A DNA stretch of 64,000 nucleotides, taken from contig JAPPFL010000058.1 of NCBI GenBank assembly GCA_028823855.1, positions 28,465-92,464 on the forward strand. Direction: 5' to 3'. Each line of letters begins with the position of its first letter. Positions within the stretch are counted from its first letter, which is position 1. The notes under the pieces were generated by a model, which saw only the letters and a program-made list of their open reading frames with translations, made no database searches and had not been told where the DNA came from. Origin of the DNA: Albidovulum sp. GTDB lineage: Bacteria; Pseudomonadota; Alphaproteobacteria; Rhodobacterales; Rhodobacteraceae. Below, piece by piece: positions 55,865 through 64,000 of the stretch. The position numbers were made by a program, and so were the translations under genes.

Positions 55865-58800
55865 TCAAGCCGTCTGTCGCGGCAACGCGCTTATGCGCCC
55901 GACAAGCAAGTCCCGGCGTATGTCTTCGGCAATCTCCTCGACTTCCCTGGCCACCCTCGGTTCCAACCCGAGTTCCCTCTCCAGGGCCGTCCTCAGCGGA
56001 AGCAGGAGATCACCGGCCGGCGACGACTTGATGAGAGAGCACATCCTTTCCGGACCAACCCCTGCCGCGAGATCAGCCAAGGTCACCAGCACGTCTCTTG
56101 GCAATATGTCAAGGTCAGGGAGGATCGACAGCGCCGTCTCGATATCCCTAGCGCTTGCTTCGGTATCGCCTTCCGCCAAGTACGCCCGAGCCCGGATCAA
56201 ATGACCCTGCAATCTGCTGTCCGGAATTCCCGCTCGCTCCTGCAAGAGCGCTCGGTCGAGAAGCGCGACGGCGGTCCTTGGTCGGCCTCTAGTCAGTTCG
56301 TGCTCCGCCCGCCCGTAATGCGCCGATTCCGCAGCGTCCCGAAGCGCCGGCACATTGCTCTCCTCGAAGCGCCGGACGACCTCGTCCCACGCCGCCAACG
56401 CCTCTTCGGTTCGGTCCAAACTGGCTAGGAGGGCGCCCTTGTTGACGAGAGTTCGTGCGACCGCCGCAACCCCGTAGAACTCGTCGCTGCTACCGAATCG
56501 CTCGAGCACTTCTTCGCAGGCCTCAAGAGCCTCATCCGGCCTGTTCAAATGACCCAGCACCAGAGCCTTGTTGGAGACCGCAGTCGCAATTTCCTCGCGA
56601 AACAGTGGCGAGTCGCTCTCTCCGAACCGGCGCACGACGTCGTTCCATACCTCGATCGCGGCCTCTGGCTGGTTTAACCGGGCGAGCGTCCCGCCCTTGC
56701 CGACAAGGGCCGATGCAACCCGTTTCGAAATATCCGGTTTGTGGCTGTTTCCGAAACGCCGTTCGATCTCGTCCCAGACCGCCAATGCCTCCTCGTACCT
56801 GTGCGCAGAGACGAGCGCGATGCCCTTGTTGAGAAGTATTCCTGCAACTGCGTCGACAACCGACGGCGCGACGCTTTCCCCGAATCGATCGACCGCCCGG
56901 TCGCAGGTTGCGAGAGCCTCATCCGTCCGGTTCAGTTCGAACAGATCGGCGCTCCTGTGCTGAAGACAGCCTGCGACCAACGCGTCCCGCTCCGGCATGT
57001 CGCTGGTCCCGAAACGGTCTTCGACCTGCTGCCAGACCGCGAGCGCCTCTTCGTATCGGCCCCACTTTTCGAGCAAAGCGCCCCTGTTCGTCTGGGCCTT
57101 CGCGACCACGGTGAGGACTTCGGGCCGATCGTCGGCCTCGAAGCGTTCCGCCACATCCGCCCACAGTTGCAGCGCTTCCTCAGACCTTCCCGCGTTGTGC
57201 AACGCCGCAGCTCTGTTCATCAGCGCATTGCAGAACGGTTCTGCCAAATCCGGCAAACCGCCCGCTTCGAAGTGCCTGATTGCTTCTTCCCACGACGAAA
57301 GCGCTTCCGCTTCCCGCTTCAGTGCAGTCAGCACGTTGCCTCTGTTGACGAAACTACACGCCACCGTCTCCCGAAGGATCGGCGTATCGCTTGCCTGATA
57401 GCTTCGCGCGACCCCGTCGAACGCGGCGAGCGCCTCCTCCAATCGGCCCAACCGAAAAAGGCCCGTGCCTATGTTCGCATGCGCCGAGGCCACCTGTTCG
57501 AGGATTCTGAGAGAGTCGCTCCTCCCGAATCGCTCCACTACGGCGCTCCAGGCATTGATCGCGTCATCGACGCGGTTCAGGGCGATCAGCGCGTGCCCCC
57601 GTCCGACCATGGCCGCCGCCACTTCACCGTGAAGCTTGGGCGAACCGCTCTTGCCGAAGCGTTCCAGCATTATTTCGCAGGCCTCCAAGGCTTCCCGGGA
57701 CCGGTTCAACGCATTGAGCGCGACGGCCTTGCCGAGCAGCGCGTTGGCCACCAGCGTCTGAAGCTCCGGAGCCGGGCTCTTGCCGAAGCGTCGCGCGACC
57801 TCCTCCCAGGCCGCCAGCGCTTCCGTGTGGTGGTTCAGGCTGCTCAGCATTCCGCCCTTGCTCGCGAGCGCCGTCGCCACCGCCAGAGGATGCCCCTCCC
57901 CGTTGTCCGACCCGAAACGCCGAATTACGTCATCCCACGCTGTCGATGCCTCTTCCGCTCTCCCCAGCCGGCCCAACGCCTTTCCTTTGTTGACAAGCGC
58001 CAGCGACACCTGTTCGAGGTTCGCCGGAGCATCGCTCTCCCCGAACCTCCGGGCGACCTCGTCCCAAGTCGCCACGGCCTCCTGCAGCCGGCCTTTTTCC
58101 GCCAGCGCCAGCGCCTTCTCCAAGAGATCCCTTCCGGCTGACGGTGCTGGGGATGGCTCAGAAAACTCACTCGGCGCATACTCAAAGGCAGGCGATGCAA
58201 GCGAAAGCAGTTCTTTGCGATGCGTTTCGAGGGACGGCAGCCCGACAAGACGATCGAATGCCATCCGGTAGAACGCCAGTGCGCTGCCGTCGAATCCCAG
58301 CGCTTCGCGCGCCATGCGGACGCCGAATTCCCTCAGTTCGTCGGTGGAGTAGTAAGCCTCCATGAAGCGGATCAGCGCATCGATCAGCGGCGCCGGCCCA
58401 CGCGCCCGGCGCATCAGGTAGTAGATGTTGTAGAGCCGCTCGGCTAGGTAGTAGAGCTTGCGCCGTGGGCTGCCGCCGCTAACCTCGACCGCGCCCTTGT
58501 CGACCAGACGGGCAAGCTGGGCGCTGCACTTGCTGGTCCCGAGCCTTGCCCGGTCCGCGATCTCGCGCGCGTTTGCCGGTTTCCAGAGATCGGCAAGGGC
58601 GAGATATACCTTTCGCTCCTGCGCCGGGAGCGCATCTAGATGGCTCTTGAAATACTCCGTATGGTCGTCGACCAAGTCGAGCAGATCGGCCATCAGCTCG
58701 CGGAACGACAGATTCGCGCCGAACCGGGCCACGATCGTCAGCAGCCTGGGACTGCCGCCTGTGAGAATCCGCATTGCCTGGATTGTCTGCGGCGCCCGCG

Positions 58801-59497
58801 CCTGGCCCGACACGGTCTGCCACAGGGTCGCGCAGCCTTCCGTGTCAAGCGGATGCAAATTGATCACACGGAAGAGCTCGTAGAGCGCTTCCTTTGGATC
58901 GTTTATCTGGTCGAATCGGCTGGTCGCGCTCGCCAGCAGAACGATTCGCGGTTCGGTCTGCAGCGCCTTACGCAGCCGCCAGCCTGCATCGTCGTCGCCC
59001 ATGTCCCTGAACATCATGTTCAGGTTCTCGACGACCAGCACGAGCCGTTTCGCTTCCCGGTCGGCAAAGTCCTGAAGCGCCCCAAGGCACCGATCCTCCA
59101 GCGTCCGGTCGTCATGGATGGCGTGCAACTCCTCGAAAGTGCGGTGCAGATCCACTCCCTTGTCCCGCCTTGGCGCTTGGTCGGCCAGCCGGGAAACGCA
59201 TTCGAGCCAGAATTCGCCGGCTGTCGAGACCTCGTAGCTTTCCTCCGCGAACACGATCGGGAAGAAGCGCGCCGAGAGATCGGCATCGCGCAACACCTCC
59301 GCAGCGACCCGCAGCAGCAGGCTCGTCTTTCCGCTGCCGCGCGGCCCGATCACGATCTGATGGGTGTTTGCGCTCCCCGAGCATTCGCGCAGCGCTTCGA
59401 TCATGGATTTGTACTCGCCCGTTCGGACGCAGAAGATCGCGACCAGCTCGTCGAAGGAGAGAAAGCCCGGATTGTATTTTCTGGCGGTCACGACCAT
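55865..59497 (-). CDS. Large P-loop ATPase with winged helix and 14 TPR-like repeats
   Basis: A 1210-residue cytoplasmic protein. Residues about 10-290 form a STAND/AAA-like NTPase: Walker A GPRGSGKTS (51-59), a Walker B-like strand RLVLVVENLNMMF with Glu-Asn instead of Asp-Glu, and an RIVLLASATSRF sensor segment. A winged-helix region (KPANAREIADRARLGTSKC and onward) lies near residues 315-370. A linker follows, then 14 repeats of exactly 43 residues (475-1076) and a divergent C-terminal helical part. The start at 59497 has AAGGGAG nine bases upstream and lies 17 bases after the stop of the preceding ATPase, so the two are one operon. Domain order is like that of sensor NTPases (MalT-like regulators, defence STAND proteins), but no effector domain is visible. 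Function unknown. Confidence 0.85.
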   Translation of the reverse strand: MVVTARKYNPGFLSFDELVAIFCVRTGEYKSMIEALRECSGSANTHQIVIGPRGSGKTSLLLRVAAEVLRDADLSARFFPIVFAEESYEVSTAGEFWLECVSRLADQAPRRDKGVDLHRTFEELHAIHDDRTLEDRCLGALQDFADREAKRLVLVVENLNMMFRDMGDDDAGWRLRKALQTEPRIVLLASATSRFDQINDPKEALYELFRVINLHPLDTEGCATLWQTVSGQARAPQTIQAMRILTGGSPRLLTIVARFGANLSFRELMADLLDLVDDHTEYFKSHLDALPAQERKVYLALADLWKPANAREIADRARLGTSKCSAQLARLVDKGAVEVSGGSPRRKLYYLAERLYNIYYLMRRARGPAPLIDALIRFMEAYYSTDELREFGVRMAREALGFDGSALAFYRMAFDRLVGLPSLETHRKELLSLASPAFEYAPSEFSEPSPAPSAGRDLLEKALALAEKGRLQEAVATWDEVARRFGESDAPANLEQVSLALVNKGKALGRLGRAEEASTAWDDVIRRFGSDNGEGHPLAVATALASKGGMLSSLNHHTEALAAWEEVARRFGKSPAPELQTLVANALLGKAVALNALNRSREALEACEIMLERFGKSGSPKLHGEVAAAMVGRGHALIALNRVDDAINAWSAVVERFGRSDSLRILEQVASAHANIGTGLFRLGRLEEALAAFDGVARSYQASDTPILRETVACSFVNRGNVLTALKREAEALSSWEEAIRHFEAGGLPDLAEPFCNALMNRAAALHNAGRSEEALQLWADVAERFEADDRPEVLTVVAKAQTNRGALLEKWGRYEEALAVWQQVEDRFGTSDMPERDALVAGCLQHRSADLFELNRTDEALATCDRAVDRFGESVAPSVVDAVAGILLNKGIALVSAHRYEEALAVWDEIERRFGNSHKPDISKRVASALVGKGGTLARLNQPEAAIEVWNDVVRRFGESDSPLFREEIATAVSNKALVLGHLNRPDEALEACEEVLERFGSSDEFYGVAAVARTLVNKGALLASLDRTEEALAAWDEVVRRFEESNVPALRDAAESAHYGRAEHELTRGRPRTAVALLDRALLQERAGIPDSRLQGHLIRARAYLAEGDTEASARDIETALSILPDLDILPRDVLVTLADLAAGVGPERMCSLIKSSPAGDLLLPLRTALERELGLEPRVAREVEEIAEDIRRDLLVGRISALPRQTA
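56270..58075 (-). repeat. Fourteen in-frame 129-bp repeats encoding 43-residue TPR-like units
   Basis: Each unit follows a pattern such as xxAWDEVxRRFGxSDxPxL, then xxVAxALVNKGxxLxxLNRxEEA. All 14 units counted are 43 residues with no insertions or deletions. The unit is longer than a standard 34-residue TPR because of the RFGxSDxP loop. Units differ clearly in sequence, so the array is old, not a recent slippage product. Confidence 0.85.
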
Positions 59498-59514
59498 CGG
59501 CTCGACTCCCTTCC

Positions 59515-60768
59515 TCACCGCGGCCGGTCGAACACGGGCGCGAACCTCTGCCCGTAGCGGCCGCGCCACCAGTCCTCGAGCAGACCGGACACGAACCGGT
59601 AGCCGCCGTCCCCGGGTTCCAGATAGCCGTCGTGCTGCAGCACGTGCAGCACATGGTCGACCGAAGGAGCGCCATCTCCGTCGTGGGCGTCCCGCGCCGA
59701 GAGCCAGCTGCGGTACCGATCGACCGTTTCAGCGCCAATTTCGCCGTTGACTGCCGTTGCCGTCAGAATCTCCAGCGCGATCGCGTACTCCGCTCTCCCG
59801 AGCACCGTCGCCAGCCGGCCCTCGTAATGCTGCAGATCGATCTGCCCCCGGACGCCCTGCATCTCGCGCATATAGACCCACTCGACATCGTCCAGCGACG
59901 CGTCTTTCCGCCCGGTGCGCCGCAGATGATCGTGCAGCCTGTCGAAGAACATTTGGACATGGTGCGGGATGCAGCAACGCAGCCTGCGGCACATCTCCCG
60001 GCTGGCCTCCGGCCAAAGACCGACCCCATAGGAACCGGCAAGCGCCTCTAGGCAGGAAACAGCCGTCTCCTCGCTCCACGGTTTCAGGTCGTAGGGGGAA
60101 AAGATGTTGGCCTGTGCGCTGAGCCCGGCTTCCTCAAGCAGCGGTTCGAGGCTCACGCTGCCCGACAGGATCATCGTGACTCGGCCTCGATGCAATTGCC
60201 CCATCTTGCGCAGTCAGCTCAGGAATGCGTCCGCTTCCCGCTTCCCCTCCGGCGCCATGCGTCCGGTCTCGTCCTTCAGCAGCCGGATTAGGAGTATCGG
60301 CAACTCGTCGATCGCAAGCACGACGGACCGGCCGCTTTCCGCCAGCGCGGCAAAGATTGCGCCCCCTCTTTGCGGCCAATTGCCCGCATCGATTCCGGCG
60401 CGTAGCTTGACCTTCAGATCCGCAAGCGACAGTTCCTCGATCCGGCCGCCGGCTCGCTTCACCATATTCGCGATGACGGTCATGATTCCATCCCACGCCG
60501 CGCGCACGGGCGTCGTCTGAACGCCGATTTCGGCGATCGCATCGGCCGGATCGGCGGCCGCTTCCAGATCGACGAAGACGACCTGGAAGTCTCCCGTTTC
60601 GGCCAGCCGGCGCTGCAGCTCCCGCACGAGGCTCGTCTTGCCCATTCGCCGCTGCGCGGTCAGCAGAGTGTGAGACCCTTCCCGTGCGCGCTCTTCCAGC
60701 GCTTCCAGCTCCTTTTCTCGGTCGAAGAAATTCTCTCCGTCGACCCAGTTGCTCCCACCTTTTCGCAT
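59515..60768 (-). pseudogene. Archaeal-type P-loop ATPase interrupted by an in-frame TGA
   Basis: Two open segments lie in the same frame. Residues 1-184 have the P-loop TAQRRMGKTS (38-47) and a Walker B strand SVVLAIDELPILL. A TGA (60214-60216) follows ADAFLS, and after it the frame continues LRKMGQLHRGRVTMILSGSVSLEPLL and on to a C-terminal winged helix (VDHVLHVLQHDGYLEPGDGGYRF), ending at 59515. Without the TGA it would be a normal 417-residue ATPase of the ATPase_2/MNS-like STAND type. The family-like context suggests Trp (TGG) at the stop. An ATG lies three codons after the stop, so the C-terminal part could be re-initiated. SD GGAGG precedes the ATG at 60768. It is the first gene of the operon with the 1210-residue ATPase. 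Confidence 0.8.
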
Positions 60769-60782
60769 CAGCCCCAGCCTCC

Positions 60783-60829
60783 AACGAATCTGTTGGCAAC
60801 AATATAGTTGGCAACAGATTCGTTGTCAA
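60783..60829 (-). promoter_or_regulatory. Near-consensus sigma-70 promoter embedded in a 42-bp palindromic operator
   Basis: On the minus strand, TTGACA (60829-60824), a 17-base spacer and TATATT (60806-60801) make a near-consensus promoter for the ATPase operon. The -10 hexamer is exactly the centre of an inverted repeat whose 18-bp arms, AACGAATCTGTTGGCAAC (60783-60800) and GTTGGCAACAGATTCGTT (60807-60824), match at 17 of 18 positions. Binding there would block RNA polymerase directly. The predicted transcript start is near 60794, about 25 bases before the ATG. Confidence 0.82.
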
Positions 60830-61195
60830 GTACTGGTGGTGGCATGAATTTTTTCGACCATTTCGACCCGTATCGCCGGTAGCCTTTCAACCGCGGTAGC
60901 ATCGACGGAAGCCGGCATTTCATATTCACGATTCACCAAAAACATTAACTGCGCTTTTGCCTCGCCGCCGTCCGACCCGCTCTGGAAGTCATTCAATGCC
61001 TCCTGAGTCTCTTAATGGTGGCCCCAATATGAGACATCTTAAGGCAATGCATGCATCTTGTAGCGCCAGCACGAAAAAGACGTGCGCGAACTGCACGTGA
61101 TTCACGTGTCGCATAACGGTATTTTTGACTTCCTCGGGCACATCGTTGAATACTTGCGACGGCACAATGCAATACACATTCGATAGACCGAACGG
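60830..61195. other. 366-base gap upstream of the ATPase operon
   Basis: A 186-codon minus-strand frame (60989-61549) runs through here and across the Fic-like remnant, but it has no SD or motif. No gene is called. Confidence 0.4.
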
Positions 61196-61498
61196 GTGCC
61201 AAATGGACGCGCCAAAAGAAAACCGGCCGCGTCGCTTGCTCAGTTCGAGAAGCTCCGCAAAGGGGGAAGGAATGTATTCCGCTGTGCCGAGTTGCCGCGT
61301 GTTCACCGGGAACGGTTCGTCAGGAACGGCTTCCCGCGCGAGGCCATGATGGGCTGGATGATATCCTGCAACCCGAACGCCGACTCCAGAGATACCGCGC
61401 AGTGGATCGCCGCTTTCCGGGAATTCTGCGCTTCCTACTGCACATCGGGAGGACCGTCCTTCGGCATCCGTCTTCGCCTCGCGATCAATGGCGCCTGA
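61196..61498 (+). pseudogene. Remnant of the N-terminal region of a Fic-like protein
   Basis: About 75 codons (FEKLRKGGRNVFRCAELP, HRERFVRNGFPREAMMGWMIS, TAQWIAAFREFCASYC) resemble the winged-helix-like N-terminal domain that precedes the Fic AMPylation domain in long cell-filamentation proteins. The match stops after ASYC, and the frame soon ends. The Fic motif HPFxxGNGR is absent in all frames. It is therefore a truncated fragment; the family recall is from memory and moderate in strength. Confidence 0.55.
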
Positions 61499-61636
61499 GT
61501 AGGCCAAGCGGCAAATTTCCTTAGCGGACTTATCGCGCCGAAAACGCATCTCCAGCCCCTTTCTGAATGTTCGCGCTTTGTCTGAGTGAGGCTCCGCAAC
61601 GCCAGGCGCAAATTTACGAGATTCGCTCGTTTACCC

Positions 61637-63604
61637 CTACGCCTTCCAAATTTTCCTGGCCAATTCCCTTCCGTTCCAAATCGCTACGAGGATGCCGTGC
61701 GCTTCGATAACTTTGCCGACACGCTCGGCGATTAGCTTGCTGTCGATTTTAGCTTTTCCGTCCGGGCGAATAATTTCGATTTCGTGATCGATTTGGAACC
61801 GGGCTCCTTGCGGGCCATCGGCCGAAATACCGTATTCCGCCGCAGTTCCGACAGTGACGGAGGTATTCAGGTCGTCGAACCTTGTCGTCGTCGGAGCGAG
61901 AGACCATGACGAGCAAACCTTTCCGTCGCGAACGCTCTGACGCGTCCGTTCAAGGTTCGGTTCGGAGAGCATTCGCCAGGATTTCCTTTCCGGTAGCTCC
62001 TTCGCCTCCGGGAAGGGAAGGGTCGCCGGGTCACCGCGCTCCGGAAATGCCGGCAATTCCAATCTGGAGCCGCTAAGCACGCGAATCCCCGGATCGCTTG
62101 CCGTCGGCCAGGCGAGGGGCCAGTAGGACGCTGCTAGCGCAAGCCGGATCCGGTGGCCCTCGGCGAAGCGATAGGCCGTAGAGGGGAGACGAATCGTGTA
62201 AGCGAGCCTTTCGCCTGAAGCGAACGGCCGCGAAACATCCATCAGCTCGTCAAGCTCTAGATTGAGAATGCCGCGAGCGACAAGATTAGACCGACCGTTC
62301 GGGTCGACGTCGCACAACCTGCATACGAATTGAGCCTGCGGGGCCGTTCTTTCGATCAGAGCGTATAGGGCCGCGCCGCCGACCAGATCGACAACTTTTC
62401 CCAGCGGTTCGGTCTCGAAGCAGAGCGATCGGCCGTCGTCTGCCGCCTGGTCAAGCGGCAAGCCGCCCATGCGACCGAAGTATCCGGTATCGCCCGCGCA
62501 CTCGCCGTGCCTCATGTCGAACGGAACTGAAAGCGATTCTTCGGCGGCCGCGGGGCCGCATCGAAGGCGGCCGGCATCGAGGTGAAGCGAATTCCAAGAG
62601 ACTGATCCAATATCGTGAACCGCGATCCAATTTCCTTGACGCACCTTCAGCCGATTCCTCGGAGGATCGAATCCGCGCTTCCAAAGCCGAATCTTCGGCC
62701 AGTTCAAGTCGCCCGGGATCTCCGGCTTCAGCCAGTGATCCCACCATTCCAGTGCCAGGTCCTGAAACCCTATGGCCGGGCCCGGTTCGCCTTGGTCGGG
62801 ATAGTGGTGCCCCCAGGGACCTACGATGCCCCAGCAAATATCGGGGCGCGCCTTTACCAGCGGCAATACCGAGTTGGAGTACCGGTCCGACCACCCTCCG
62901 ATCGACAGAATCGGACAGGAAAGCCTTTCGACTCGGAAGCGCACCGACCCGCGTCGCCAGTACCGCCCGCGCACGTCGTTCCGCATCCAATGCCTTAAGG
63001 GAAAGGAGAGCTTTTCCAGGCGCCGGTTCCACGCGTCGAGCCACGCGGCGCCGACCGTCGCGGAGTCAGGGGGCGCGGCCAGAATTGCGGGCAGGGTAGC
63101 GCCCCACTCCAGGCTGTCGGTCAGCAGGCAGCCTCCCATCCAGTGAATGTCATCTTCGAAGCGGTCCCAGGTAGCGCAATTCGCCAGAACGGCCTTAAGC
63201 GGAATCGGAGCGTTGACAGCCGCCTGCAGGCTTGCCGTGCCTCCCCAGGATGTGCCGAACATTCCGATACGGCCATTGCACCAGGGCTGGGACGCGATCC
63301 ATTGAATCAAGTGCCGCGCATCATCCAGCTCGTCCTTGCCGTACATGTCGGGCATAGCGCCTTCGCTGTCGCCGGATCCGCGGATGTCGACGCGTAGGCA
63401 TGCGTAGCCGTGAGCGGCGAAATAAGGATGATTGCGCTCGTCCCTAGCTCGAACGAGATCGCGTTTCCGGTACGGGATGTACTCCAGAATCGCGGGGTAG
63501 GAACCGCCTTCCCCCTCCGGCATCCAGATTCGCGCAGCGAGTCGAATTCCATCGGGCATCGGAATCCAGCAATGCTCGACCTCTCGGATACGGAACTTCG
63601 TCAT
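61637..63604 (-). CDS. CocE/NonD family hydrolase (X-Pro dipeptidyl-peptidase-like)
   Basis: A 655-residue serine hydrolase. The alpha/beta-hydrolase domain has MPDGIRLAARIWMP, RVDIRGSGDSEG and the nucleophile elbow GTSWGG (Ser119), with the catalytic His probably in GPWGHHYPD. The C-terminal jelly-roll (X-Pro_dipase_C, DVDPNGRSNLVARG, YRFAEGHRIRLALAASYWP) is complete. ATG at 63604 begins MTKFRIREVEHCWIPM; a longer frame to 63838 adds a non-conserved leader. Members hydrolyse esters or acyl-peptides. The divergent Tat-signal fragment at 63825 suggests it once belonged with a peptide ABC importer. Confidence 0.9.
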   Translation of the reverse strand: MTKFRIREVEHCWIPMPDGIRLAARIWMPEGEGGSYPAILEYIPYRKRDLVRARDERNHPYFAAHGYACLRVDIRGSGDSEGAMPDMYGKDELDDARHLIQWIASQPWCNGRIGMFGTSWGGTASLQAAVNAPIPLKAVLANCATWDRFEDDIHWMGGCLLTDSLEWGATLPAILAAPPDSATVGAAWLDAWNRRLEKLSFPLRHWMRNDVRGRYWRRGSVRFRVERLSCPILSIGGWSDRYSNSVLPLVKARPDICWGIVGPWGHHYPDQGEPGPAIGFQDLALEWWDHWLKPEIPGDLNWPKIRLWKRGFDPPRNRLKVRQGNWIAVHDIGSVSWNSLHLDAGRLRCGPAAAEESLSVPFDMRHGECAGDTGYFGRMGGLPLDQAADDGRSLCFETEPLGKVVDLVGGAALYALIERTAPQAQFVCRLCDVDPNGRSNLVARGILNLELDELMDVSRPFASGERLAYTIRLPSTAYRFAEGHRIRLALAASYWPLAWPTASDPGIRVLSGSRLELPAFPERGDPATLPFPEAKELPERKSWRMLSEPNLERTRQSVRDGKVCSSWSLAPTTTRFDDLNTSVTVGTAAEYGISADGPQGARFQIDHEIEIIRPDGKAKIDSKLIAERVGKVIEAHGILVAIWNGRELARKIWKA

Positions 63605-63824
63605 GTCGGATTCCTGCAAATCGGATCGGGCGAAAACATGCACTATTGCGATTTGGACGCGCCGTCGCAAGCGAGTTGAATTCTCGAAAGGCGAGGCGGC
63701 ATGGCACGTCGAATAGCCGTCCGGCGCGGCTATGCATTGCATTTGATATTCGTCGCAATGAGCGGTGTTGCCTTTTCGCGCCGAATGAGCAATGGAGGCG
63801 GCCAAGAACAGCATGGAGAATATT

Positions 63825-63959
63825 ATGCGCCCAAACAATCATTCTGGACTTTCAAGGCGATCGTTTCTTGCGGCGACGGGAGCATTCGGCATCGCCGCGT
63901 CCGCTGCGCCGCGCATGGCGCTAAGCGCCGACGGTTCGGTTCTGACTCTAAGAGTTTGA
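63825..63959 (+). pseudogene. Tat-signal N-terminus of a truncated ABC substrate-binding protein
   Basis: A 44-codon frame carries a twin-arginine signal (SRRSFLAATGAFGIAASAAP) and the first residues of a mature protein (DGSVLTLRV), then stops. The pattern is the start of a dipeptide-type solute-binding protein, whose remaining 450 or so residues are absent. The following 41 bases are AT-rich and unrelated. The break may be an insertion boundary, a deletion or a frame error just past the window. Confidence 0.65.
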
Positions 63960-64000
63960 ATCATAAGTCATTGTTAATAAATCCTTTTTTATCAAGGACT
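63960..64000. other. AT-rich right end of the window
   Basis: These 41 bases are distinctly AT-rich compared with the neighbouring coding sequence and begin exactly where the binding-protein frame breaks. They could be the edge of a mobile element that continues outside the window. Confidence 0.35.

Noticed and set aside
60205..60230. TGA as a selenocysteine codon in the ATPase
   Set aside because: No convincing SECIS hairpin follows; selA/selB are not in the window; the position looks like Trp in this family. Kept only as a question in the findings.
60989..61549. 186-codon minus-strand frame upstream of the ATPase operon
   Set aside because: It is antisense to the Fic-like remnant, which has recognisable family blocks, and it has no SD or motif.

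Overview
The window looks like chromosomal DNA of a free-living or host-associated alphaproteobacterium. Three things point there: ffh lies close to mtaB and dapF (a neighbourhood common in Alphaproteobacteria), the window has TRAP and Tat-exported solute-binding proteins, and it carries a D-apionate pathway of the kind described in Rhizobiales. Gene density is uneven. Compact catabolic operons alternate with gene-poor stretches of 0.4-1.6 kb that hold gene remnants, which suggests ongoing gene decay. All assignments come from reading the sequence; no database search was run.

Region 1 (0.35-4.1 kb), selenium: a TTG-started fusion of an FAD-dependent NADH-dehydrogenase-like domain with selenide water dikinase (selD) converges on the tRNA 2-selenouridine synthase gene (mnmH/selU). 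A tRNA-Arg(CCT) follows.

Region 2 (4.3-26.4 kb), sugar-acid catabolism: apnL (D-apionolactonase) and a RuBisCO-like protein (oiaX) come first. Then follow a membrane fatty-acid-desaturase-like protein, a LacI-type regulator, a TRAP transporter, a TIM-barrel isomerase, a PanB-like enzyme, an SDR, oiaK, apnO, a complete sugar ABC transporter, an HpcH-type aldolase and a D-2-hydroxyacid dehydrogenase. Together apnL, apnO, oiaK and oiaX give a full route from D-apionolactone to 3-phosphoglycerate plus glycolate, with two importers. A LacI-type palindrome lies in front of the desaturase gene.

Region 3 (26.8-33.2 kb, minus strand): a seven-gene operon with a NitT/TauT-type ABC importer, an FAD oxidoreductase, a class III CoA-transferase, an enoyl-CoA hydratase and a ferredoxin. 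It looks like uptake and CoA-dependent breakdown of an unidentified carboxylate.

Region 4 (33.8-41.1 kb): a DUF1302 outer-membrane protein, a DUF1329 protein, a YCF48-like propeller and an MMPL/RND transporter, probably one envelope-spanning export or lipid-trafficking set. The DUF1302 protein carries an unusual Ala/Val-rich insertion.

Region 5 (42.1-49.7 kb): housekeeping genes (ffh, a 2H phosphoesterase, mtaB, dapF with Ser in place of its second catalytic Cys), then a D-lyxose isomerase, a DUF1932 dehydrogenase and an extradiol dioxygenase.

Region 6 (49.7-64 kb), accessory and decayed: a LacI C-terminal remnant, a secreted HNH nuclease, a potassium channel and a lone STAS protein. Next comes a two-gene ATPase module: an archaeal-type ATPase interrupted by an in-frame TGA, and a 1210-residue ATPase with 14 exact 43-residue TPR-like repeats. 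Its near-consensus promoter is embedded in a 42-bp palindrome. A Fic-like remnant, a CocE/NonD hydrolase and a Tat-signal fragment of a binding protein complete the region. The two-ATPase module is the best candidate here for an undescribed system.
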